Shown here piece by piece: positions 17,384 through 22,757 of a DNA stretch of 42,840 nt. The notes beneath the pieces were generated by a model. The model worked only from the letters and a program-made list of their open reading frames with translations, was not told where the DNA came from and did no database searches. Source of the DNA: Kalymmatonema hyalinum WJT4-NPBG1 (GTDB taxonomy: Bacteria > Cyanobacteriota > Cyanobacteriia > Cyanobacteriales > Nostocaceae); assembly GCA_019359075.1 (NCBI GenBank), contig JAHHIB010000077.1, positions 1-42,840 on the forward strand, written 5' to 3'. The first letter of the stretch is position 1. Each line of letters begins with the position of its first letter. Both the position numbers and the translations under genes were made by a program.

Positions 17384-17510
17384 GGGGCAAGCCTCCGGGG
17401 GCGCTGCCCATAGCCCTTGCCCGCAGCGCACACGCGCTCTTTGAATTAATCTATAAAATCCGCGTTAACTCTAAGCGCGGCGCGCTGCGCCCACGCCCCC
17501 GGAGGCTGCC
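17384..17510. repeat. GC-rich palindromic repeat (GCCTCCGGGGGCG ends), left copy
   Basis: The ends GCCTCCGGGGGCG and CGCCCCCGGAGGC are inverted. Its first 50 bp (GGGGCAAGCCTCCGGGGGCG, CTGCCCATAGCCCTTGCCCG) recur in opposite orientation near 20,310-20,362. The two copies enclose the SLOG-like gene, an RHH gene and the small-gene cassette. A fully open frame through it has no protein character. Confidence 0.8.
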
Positions 17511-17638
17511 AATCCCCGATTATCTCGTCATGGTCACGCTTTGTGAAGCTTATCAAGTTGCTCATGTCTGCGTTGGTGGTGTTTATATCTGCGTTGCCTG
17601 TATTCATGTCTGCAATTTTCTTTTTTAGCTAGTATACG

Positions 17639-17647
17639 TGTTATAAT
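17639..17647 (+). promoter_or_regulatory. extended -10 promoter (TGTTATAAT)
   Basis: TATACGTGTTATAATA lies about 60 bp upstream of the SLOG-like start. The same wording, TACGTGCTATAATA, occurs at 18,640-18,652 upstream of the next plus-strand gene. A perfect TGnTATAAT would work without a strong -35, and I see none. Confidence 0.6.
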
Positions 17648-17709
17648 AGTTGTAGTCTTTCAGGTTTCCCGCTTTGCTCTCTTCAATCTTCTCTCGTTAC
17701 AGCTGATGA

Positions 17710-18216
17710 ATGTTTCTCTGGTTCCCGTCAGTGGGTTGGTTCTTTCGCTCGCCTGTCAGTTGCAGAGTAAATGTTGTTCCGGCTGGCTCCCGCGTGTTGG
17801 TCGGTTGTGCGCCTGGGGTCGATGCGTTTTTTCGTGGTGCGTTAAGAGGCGCTCAGGTGTTCGCTGTCAGTTCTGGTCAGTGGGGTGTTGGTCGCGGTGC
17901 GTTCGCGGCTCGTTCCATTGCGTGCGTTCGTGCCGTCGCTGGCAATGGTGGTTTGTGGGTGTCGTTCCCTGCTTCAGCGTGTCCGGCGGGGCTGTTGCCT
18001 TCGTCTTCCAGTTCGCGTTGTTTCTCCGGTTCCGGCTCTGGGTCGTGGGCTTCACTGGCTTTTGCTCTCGGTTCCGGTGTGTCTTGCCTCGTTTTTTTGG
18101 GGTCGCTTCCTGCGCCGGCGGGGTGGGGTTTGTCGCCCGTTCCTGGCTGTCCCGGCTGGTTTGGTTGTTCGGGTGCGCTCGGTTCCCCGGCAGTGGTGCA
18201 GCTGTCATTGTTTTAG
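17710..18216 (+). CDS. SLOG/DprA-like Rossmann-fold protein with QLSLF tail
   Basis: 168 residues in a very GT-rich, A-poor stretch. The pattern fits the SLOG superfamily: VGWFFRSPVS-like first strand, AGSRVLVGCAPGVDAFFRGA (nucleotide-binding G-GVDA), GRGAFAARSIACVRAVA, CPAGLLPSS and GSGSGSWASLAFALGSGVSC. SLOG proteins bind nucleotides, nucleotide sugars or ssDNA. The protein ends exactly in QLSLF, the consensus for binding the DnaN sliding clamp. Two other frames are open here but give Trp/Cys/Arg-rich nonsense; this frame alone has the glycine motifs. The start is uncertain. A promoter lies upstream and a T8 terminator downstream. Confidence 0.62.
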   Translation: MFLWFPSVGWFFRSPVSCRVNVVPAGSRVLVGCAPGVDAFFRGALRGAQVFAVSSGQWGVGRGAFAARSIACVRAVAGNGGLWVSFPASACPAGLLPSSSSSRCFSGSGSGSWASLAFALGSGVSCLVFLGSLPAPAGWGLSPVPGCPGWFGCSGALGSPAVVQLSLF

Positions 18217-18236
18217 CCCTTCGGCTCCGCTCAGGG

Positions 18237-18272
18237 CTAACGGTGAGCGAAGTCGAACCGTTAGTTTTTTTT
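18237..18272 (+). terminator. rho-independent terminator
   Basis: CTAACGGT pairs with ACCGTTAG across 12 bases and is followed by eight T. It comes 20 bp after the SLOG-like stop. Confidence 0.8.
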
Positions 18273-18292
18273 GGGGTCGCGTTGCCCCAACA

Positions 18293-18331
18293 AAAAAGAA
18301 GGGGTGCGCGTAGCGCACCCCCTCTTCTTCT
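18293..18331. terminator. bidirectional hairpin GGGGTGCGC/GCGCACCCC
   Basis: A perfect 9-bp stem with a 3-base loop (18,301-18,321). On the minus strand it is followed by TTCTTTTTTG, directly after the stop of the RHH gene at 18,337; on the plus strand it backs up the T8 terminator. Confidence 0.75.
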
Positions 18332-18336
18332 TAAAA

Positions 18337-18543
18337 TTAATCGTTGCACCCTGATGACACTGCTTTTAAAATAACTTCTCTGCAAAAATCTCTATAGCGA
18401 TCGCCTGCAATTTCCTTTAATTTTTCAATCTCTGAAGCAGAAAACCTAATAGTTAGTGGCTTATCTCGCTTCTCTTCATTGCCAAAATCAAATTTAAATT
18501 TTGTCCCAAAATCTGGGTTTCCACCTGGTCTACCTCTGCCCAT
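18337..18543 (-). CDS. ribbon-helix-helix DNA-binding protein (68 aa)
   Basis: The N-terminal MGRGRPGGNPDFGTKFKFDF arm is Gly/Phe-rich, followed by an RHH-like fold: strand KPLTIRFSAS, helix EIEKLKEIAGD, turn and helix RYRDFCREVILKAV. Proteins like this are common on cyanobacterial plasmids as regulators. ATG at 18543 has AAGGAG about 12 bases upstream. It is divergent from the 18683 gene, with the two promoters in a 140-bp shared region, so it may control that cassette (inference). Confidence 0.75.
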   Translation of the reverse strand: MGRGRPGGNPDFGTKFKFDFGNEEKRDKPLTIRFSASEIEKLKEIAGDRYRDFCREVILKAVSSGCND

Positions 18544-18642
18544 ACCTCTGTCATCGCTCCTTGGCTACGCTTCAATCATAGCTTGTACACACACTAATTT
18601 GATGAAGATTCTGTAAACCAAGGTGCTTATAGAGCGTGTACG

Positions 18643-18651
18643 TGCTATAAT
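18643..18651 (+). promoter_or_regulatory. extended -10 promoter (TGCTATAAT)
   Basis: Second copy of TACGTGYTATAATA. It would start RNA near 18,658, giving a leader of about 25 bases before ATG 18683. This argues against the in-frame GTG at 18,623 as start of the downstream gene. Confidence 0.6.
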
Positions 18652-18668
18652 AAAGGAGTACACTGAAG

Positions 18669-18683
18669 AAAGCATCCGACCAA
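18669..18683 (+). promoter_or_regulatory. start-site box AAAGCATCCGACCAA, copy 1
   Basis: The last A of the box is the A of start codon 18683. Identical 15-mers occur at 18,942-18,956 and 19,719-19,733. It is not a Shine-Dalgarno sequence. Confidence 0.7.
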
Positions 18684-18880
18684 TGCTAGACAAGAATTCA
18701 CCAGTTTCTATTTTTATTCCTTGCCTCAACGACTATGTTGAAGTCGCCGGCGCGGTGACTCAATTTATTGATGGTAAACAATATCTGCGGTTAGTTTGCC
18801 GCACCTCAATTGGCACTGAAATTTTAATGAATCCTGCTGACTTGCAAGTTTACTTTGACCGTCACGCAGTTCCATTTTAA
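18683..18880 (+). CDS. small hypothetical protein (65 aa) of the start-box cassette
   Basis: Reads MLDKNSPVSIFIPCLNDYVE, then a beta-rich segment with GTEILMNPADLQVYFDRHAV near the end; it looks like a small barrel (SH3/KOW-like), but I do not recognise a family. ATG 18683 is chosen because a promoter sits inside the longer frame (GTG 18,623), and because the start box abuts this ATG as it does in the next gene. It is the first gene of a small same-strand group (18683, 18956, 19774). Confidence 0.6.
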   Translation: MLDKNSPVSIFIPCLNDYVEVAGAVTQFIDGKQYLRLVCRTSIGTEILMNPADLQVYFDRHAVPF

Positions 18881-18941
18881 TTAATTAAATTGCGGGCTCC
18901 CTCTGGGAGCATCGCCTCCCTTCATCCTCTAAGAATTTAAA

Positions 18942-18956
18942 AAAGCATCCGACCAA
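18942..18956 (+). promoter_or_regulatory. start-site box AAAGCATCCGACCAA, copy 2
   Basis: The last A is the A of ATG 18956. It is preceded by a GCTCCC-TCT-GGGAGC hairpin (about 18,896) and a TCCTCTAAGAATTT motif (18,925). Confidence 0.7.
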
Positions 18957-19666
18957 TGAGCAACAAATTTTCAGCTAAAGCACACACCCGCACTGGCTAC
19001 AATTACTCAAATTTTCATAAATCATTGCTACACGAAAATAACAGCGAAGATTACGCGCTGAGACACATCTACAGTTTGGAGAACACAAAACACTTGCTCG
19101 AAAAATGGGGATGGACACCAGACCAAATTAAAGCAGGAATTGACCACGCAACCATCGACATTTACGAAAAAATTGTATATTTGCATATTCCAAACTTTAT
19201 TATTAAGCGAGGCTCGCGCCTCCGCATTCGAGGTATCAGCCGATTTATTTCAAAAGCTGATTATGTACAAATTTTGATAGACCGAGCCTGGGCAAAAGCA
19301 GACCCCTACAAACTACAACCCGGCAGCGATTGGAATGAATTAATTGCTATGGGTAACACAGGGGATTTTTACGAATTGAATCTGACACTACATGAAATAA
19401 CCTGCACTTGTCACGCCTACAGTGGATTAAAAAAAGCTTTTGAGCAGGATGCAACAGCCATAAAACACCTAATCGCCAACCCAATTACACAAGGACAGAT
19501 ACCCGATAAACACATATTTGCAGTGTGGAAATATTTGGGGGCTGAATGCCAACGCCATTACGAATATCAATTTATGGAACGGCGCGACAGATTCTTAGAG
19601 GAAAAACAGCGCAGCGATTGGAGCTTTGACGAGGAAGAAAAAGAAGAATTAGAAATTGAATTTTAA
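18956..19666 (+). CDS. hypothetical protein with SWIM-like CxC motif (236 aa)
   Basis: Around residues 140-165 the protein has LTLHEITCTCHAYSGLKKAF, with D and H later (EQDATAIKH). This resembles a SWIM zinc-binding motif (CxC...CxH) but lacks the third cysteine, so zinc binding is uncertain. The rest is mixed alpha/beta with a very acidic C-terminus (DEEEKEELEIEF). The start ATG directly follows the repeated box. FLEEK near the C-terminus (19,591-19,605) is encoded by the dispersed TTCTTAGAGGAA motif. It may be a DNA-associated plasmid protein; the function is unknown. Confidence 0.68.
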   Translation: MSNKFSAKAHTRTGYNYSNFHKSLLHENNSEDYALRHIYSLENTKHLLEKWGWTPDQIKAGIDHATIDIYEKIVYLHIPNFIIKRGSRLRIRGISRFISKADYVQILIDRAWAKADPYKLQPGSDWNELIAMGNTGDFYELNLTLHEITCTCHAYSGLKKAFEQDATAIKHLIANPITQGQIPDKHIFAVWKYLGAECQRHYEYQFMERRDRFLEEKQRSDWSFDEEEKEELEIEF

Positions 19667-19708
19667 CCTCTGGCTGCCAGCCCACAGCCACAAGCGAGGG
19701 CATTAAAA

Positions 19709-19751
19709 AGCTGAGGGGAAAGCATCCGACCAAAGATTCAAACCCTCAGCT
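19709..19751 (+). promoter_or_regulatory. hairpin with start-site box copy 3 in its loop
   Basis: AGCTGAGGG (19,709) pairs with CCCTCAGCT (19,743-19,751), and AAAGCATCCGACCAA (19,719-19,733) is exposed in the loop. Here the box is 40 bp upstream of the next start codon, unlike copies 1 and 2. Confidence 0.65.
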
Positions 19752-19773
19752 ACCCCTAAATGAGGCAATACTA

Positions 19774-20043
19774 ATGTACACCACTTCGTTGATAAGCTGC
19801 ACCACCCTGCTGACCCAAAGAAACATTTATTTGATAGATGGCACACTCTACCGCTATTTATGGGTGAGTGACAGCATCAAATACACTCAATATTTTTTTC
19901 GCCCACTGCCAGGACAGCGAAAGAAGGCAGACTTGAGACTCAACCGCGATAAAGTTTTACGCCGGGTGTATGAAGTTCCCGCGTTACGCGGACAGCTAAT
20001 GGCGCGAATTACTGAGAAAGCAATTCAGTTGAGCTTATTCTAA
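19774..20043 (+). CDS. small hypothetical protein ending in QLSLF (89 aa)
   Basis: Reads MYTTSLISCTTLLTQRNIYL, then a compact beta-rich core (GTLYRYLWVSDSIKYTQYFF), a basic helix (RKKADLRLNRDKVLRRVYEV) and the last residues AIQLSLF. The C-terminal pentapeptide is the sliding-clamp binding consensus and is shared with the SLOG-like protein 1.8 kb upstream. I do not recognise the family. ATG 19774 has GAGGCAATACTA before it, a GAGG site. It is probably a DNA-replication-associated small protein (inference from the tail only). Confidence 0.65.
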   Translation: MYTTSLISCTTLLTQRNIYLIDGTLYRYLWVSDSIKYTQYFFRPLPGQRKKADLRLNRDKVLRRVYEVPALRGQLMARITEKAIQLSLF

Positions 20044-20065
20044 TCCTTGATTTTTTTAAAAAACC

Positions 20066-20176
20066 ATGAGTAATTTAGTATCACGCAACCAAACAACAGC
20101 AATCGAGAAGGTAAAAGAAAGTAACGGCAGTGTGTTTAGGCTCTCCAGATGTAGAGAAGAAACTTTACTATCTTGA
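20066..20176 (+). CDS. very short ORF (36 aa), possible truncated gene
   Basis: Begins MSNLVSRNQTTAIEKVKESN and ends RCREETLLS. It lies 22 bp after the QLSLF gene on the same strand. The first 27 residues look protein-like, so it may be the start of a gene whose remainder was lost to the neighbouring GC-rich repeat. No ribosome binding site is seen. Confidence 0.3.
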   Translation: MSNLVSRNQTTAIEKVKESNGSVFRLSRCREETLLS

Positions 20177-20235
20177 GATGTGCAGGCTGTACAAATTTGA
20201 CCCATTCAGCCACTCTTAACTTTTTAGCGATTGAG

Positions 20236-20362
20236 CAGCCTCCGGGGGCGCGGGCGCGGCGACGCCGTGCCTAGATAAACGGGACTCACCAACAGACCAA
20301 CTCACTGGCGCGTGCGGCGACGCGGGTAAGGGCTTTGGGCAGCGCCCCCGGTGGCTTGCCCC
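20236..20362. repeat. GC-rich palindromic repeat, right copy (inverted)
   Basis: It contains GCCTCCGGGGGCGC at the left and GCGCCCCCGGTGGCTTGCCC at the right. Its right half is the reverse complement of the beginning of the 17,384 copy. Together the two form long inverted repeats around a 2.7-kb segment. Confidence 0.8.
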
Positions 20363-20401
20363 TGTTTTATAGGTAGGGGCTTGTCAGACTTCACTGATAG
20401 A

Positions 20402-20605
20402 CTAATTTCCTCTAAGAATTTTCTTAGAGGAAATCTTATCGGCGATCGCAAAGAGCGTCTGTGCAATCTCTTCTGATTGCAAATCCTGGTTTCTATTTCT
20501 GATGACAATAGATATAGAGGAATCGCGAAGCAAGTGCTTTATTATCTGCGCCTTTCCCTCAGCGTCAAAGCGATCGCATTGAGCGATTATTTCTTCTAAA
20601 TTCAT
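20402..20605 (-). CDS. small hypothetical protein (67 aa)
   Basis: Begins MNLEEIIAQCDRFDAEGKAQ and continues as amphipathic helices (IIKHLLRDSS, EEIAQTLFAIADKI). The C-terminal ISSKKILRGN is encoded by the perfect palindrome of the TTCCTCTAAGAA motif (20,405-20,434), so the motif supplies both the protein tail and a hairpin. No family recognised. It runs in the same direction as the XRE gene upstream of it (20,683-21,009). Confidence 0.5.
   Translation of the reverse strand: MNLEEIIAQCDRFDAEGKAQIIKHLLRDSSISIVIRNRNQDLQSEEIAQTLFAIADKISSKKILRGN
20405..20434. repeat. perfect inverted pair of the TTCCTCTAAGAA motif
   Basis: ATTTCCTCTAAGAA is followed at once by TTTTCTTAGAGGAAAT, giving a 13-bp-stem hairpin. 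It is the only place in the window where two copies face each other this closely. Confidence 0.85.
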
Positions 20606-20682
20606 ATGAACGAAAAGGTAGATACACCAATATTTTTTTAGGCGCGTATCCCTTTTTTGTAAAGCAGCCCAAAAGCATTTTT

Positions 20683-21009
20683 TTATACTTGCACCTCTTG
20701 CCGAGAGTAAGAAGCTGCAAAAACACGCAAAACTTCTGCTTTTTCTTCATCTGATGCCTTACGAGCCAGGGATATAATATCCCTGCCTATGGGTTTCATT
20801 TGAAAGAAAAAATATTCTTGAGCATCTGGCGGTAATGCATTAATCAACCGCTCAAGCGTATCGATTTTTATCTGACATCTTCCACAAATAAACTGCGAAA
20901 TCGTTTGAGGGGTGATATCCGCTCTGGACGCTAACCACGTACCCTTTATGCCATATTCTTTCATTGTCGCGGCTAGTGCTGCTCTGAAATTAATCATATT
21001 TTCTTGCAT
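20683..21009 (-). CDS. XRE-type helix-turn-helix repressor (108 aa)
   Basis: Residues 15-60 are a Cro/CI-like HTH: KEYGIKGTWLASRADITPQT, then ISQFICGRCQIKIDTLERLI. A C-terminal helical part (SLARKASDEEKAEVLRVFAA) may dimerise. The start could be 21009 or the internal Met (MINF) four codons later. It is divergent from the putative replication initiator at 21162 with 150 bp between them, the layout of a plasmid or phage copy-control/immunity repressor (inference). Confidence 0.8.
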   Translation of the reverse strand: MQENMINFRAALAATMKEYGIKGTWLASRADITPQTISQFICGRCQIKIDTLERLINALPPDAQEYFFFQMKPIGRDIISLARKASDEEKAEVLRVFAASYSRQEVQV

Positions 21010-21106
21010 ATCCCACTTTCATATAATGATATCATTCAAGGGAAGCTTAAGTTTCCTCTAAGAAATTTAGGTTTTTTGTTTTGAATTTCAAGTTCCAATA
21101 AAAAGT

Positions 21107-21141
21107 AAAAGCCCCAGCATCTGCCAGGGCTTAAAGTTTTT
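21107..21141. promoter_or_regulatory. hairpin in the leader of the putative replication initiator gene
   Basis: AAGCCC...GGGCTT stem with the CAGCATCTGC loop, followed on the plus strand by AAAGTTTTTC and on the minus strand by TTTTACTTTTT. It could act as an attenuator of the 21162 gene or as a bidirectional terminator. Confidence 0.4.
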
Positions 21142-21161
21142 CAATTAATTACAACCGTATT

Positions 21162-22724
21162 ATGACAGAACAAAAGATTGGCGGAAGTTTTTATCCGCTG
21201 ACATCGGATATTACAGCAAAACTCCGGAAAGGTAAACTGACTGCCGCAGAGTGGCGAATATGGAGTTATTTGGTAGAAATCGACCCTTGGGGCGATCGCT
21301 ACATCAAAATTAACACACTAGAAATAATGCAGAAATGCTCGGTAAGTAAAGCTACATTCTACCGTGCAATCGCCAAATTCCAAGAGCTTGAACTCTTTGA
21401 TTTTCAAGATGACGGCTTTAATATCCGGAATCTTAGGGGTGTATCCAGTCTCAAAAATGAGACAAGATTCTCAAAAATGAGACAAGATTCTCAAATTTGC
21501 GAAAACAGTCTCAAAGATGAGACAAGATTCTCAAAAATGAGACAAGATTCTCAAATTTGCGCTTCGCAGCCGCCAGAAGTCTTTCCTAGTAAGGATTCTG
21601 TTTCGTCTCAAACTCTTCAGATTTCTTCAGACTTTTCACACCCTACAGAAGTTGAGGAGGGCGTGAAAATTTTTTTTCAAAATGATTTGAAAGAAGATTT
21701 AAATCAGGATTTTCAGAAAGATTTTCAAAAAGAAGCAGAAAAATCCTCAAAAGCGGGGCAACTCAACGACTCTTCTAAAGGACTAATAATTCCGGCGGCA
21801 CGCGAAAATAATTCTCAAATTCAAGTTTTCGCCAAGAAGTCCACCCCGGCAGAAATTGAATGGAAATGGCTACCGGATGGACCTTGGAAGAATGAAGAGG
21901 GCAAGCTTGATTCAGCTTTTCAAACTGCTTTAGCCCAAAGATGGCTCAAGGCTCATGGTGGTGATATCCACGAAAAGAAGACGAATGTTCTCAAGCATTT
22001 TCGCAATGAACCGACAAACCTACCTATTGAATGGGAGTGGTATCAAAATACTATCCTGCACAAAGCTGCCAATATTGAAACTCGCAAGCTGGCAGGCATC
22101 GACACCACAACTGACGAGCAAGAAATTCTCAAACATCAACGTGCCGGAACTGAGTTGCCCCAAGAAATGAGAGTAACCCAGGAGCGATCGCCAGAGGAAG
22201 TTCTACAGCAAACTGCGCCACATACCCTCAGAGCAATAGAACCACCGCGTGATGAAAAGTTTGGGCAAATCAATCCTAGCTCTTACCAGCTAAAGGAATT
22301 TTCTGCTGATGATAGAGCATTTTGGCAGAAAATCTACTCTCCCCAATTGAATCAAGCTACTCAATCCACGGATTCTTCTGCCGAAGGGGAAGCTGAAGAA
22401 GCCATAGACTTGGTCGATGACCAGAAGAAAGCAGCTAAGGAATTGATTTCAAACTTGCGGCGACGGCACATTCTAAAGCGCAAGCGACGAGAGGAGAACC
22501 AAGAGAAAGGGGATAAAAACCTCACCCCCATTGGTGAAATTATTTACCCGCCAGCAGAGACACCATTCTCGGTGATTCTGGAAGACATGAGGAAATACCT
22601 AAATTGTGGTAGCGATGCTTATCGGCGGATTGCAATTGATTGGGCGTGTGACCCAATTAATGGATGCGAACTGGTACGTGCTCGCACTGGCTGGATTGTT
22701 GATATCCGCGAATTAGATTTTTAG
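21162..22724 (+). CDS. putative plasmid replication initiator / winged-HTH protein
   Basis: 520 residues. Residues 10-85 are a winged helix: KLRKGKLTAAEWRIWSYLVE, then IKINTLEIMQKCSVSKATFY and RAIAKFQELELFDFQDDGF. This arrangement is seen in cyanobacterial plasmid replication proteins, but I cannot prove homology. Residues 97-135 are two copies of a 20-residue repeat (SLKNETRFSKMRQDSQICEN) encoded by iteron-like DNA. The middle is Glu/Lys/Gln-rich and disordered. A C-terminal module (SVILEDMRKYLNCGSDAYRR, then IAIDWACD) may be a second DNA-binding or helicase-loading part. Divergent XRE repressor upstream; 33 bp to the next gene. Confidence 0.6.
   Translation: MTEQKIGGSFYPLTSDITAKLRKGKLTAAEWRIWSYLVEIDPWGDRYIKINTLEIMQKCSVSKATFYRAIAKFQELELFDFQDDGFNIRNLRGVSSLKNETRFSKMRQDSQICENSLKDETRFSKMRQDSQICASQPPEVFPSKDSVSSQTLQISSDFSHPTEVEEGVKIFFQNDLKEDLNQDFQKDFQKEAEKSSKAGQLNDSSKGLIIPAARENNSQIQVFAKKSTPAEIEWKWLPDGPWKNEEGKLDSAFQTALAQRWLKAHGGDIHEKKTNVLKHFRNEPTNLPIEWEWYQNTILHKAANIETRKLAGIDTTTDEQEILKHQRAGTELPQEMRVTQERSPEEVLQQTAPHTLRAIEPPRDEKFGQINPSSYQLKEFSADDRAFWQKIYSPQLNQATQSTDSSAEGEAEEAIDLVDDQKKAAKELISNLRRRHILKRKRREENQEKGDKNLTPIGEIIYPPAETPFSVILEDMRKYLNCGSDAYRRIAIDWACDPINGCELVRARTGWIVDIRELDF
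21449..21568 (+). repeat. six tandem 20-bp iteron-like repeats inside the coding region
   Basis: Units TCTCAAAAATGAGACAAGAT lie at 21,449, 21,469, 21,529 and (with one change) 21,509. A diverged half-type starting TCTCAAATTTGCG is at 21,489 and 21,549. The order A-A-B, A-A-B makes a 60-bp superrepeat that keeps the frame. Each A unit contains the inverted TCTCA/TGAGA. The last unit is degenerate after 13 bp. Confidence 0.92.
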
Positions 22725-22757
22725 CCCATTATCAAAAACCATTACAAAAACCTAACT

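Noticed and set aside
17374-17628. 84-codon plus-strand frame
   Set aside because: Its first half is the GC-rich palindromic repeat and the rest has no protein-like pattern.
17867-18385. 172-codon minus-strand frame and two further plus-strand frames in the GT-rich region
   Set aside because: They arise from skewed composition. Only the 17,710 frame has a recognisable fold pattern; the minus frame also overlaps the RHH gene and a terminator.
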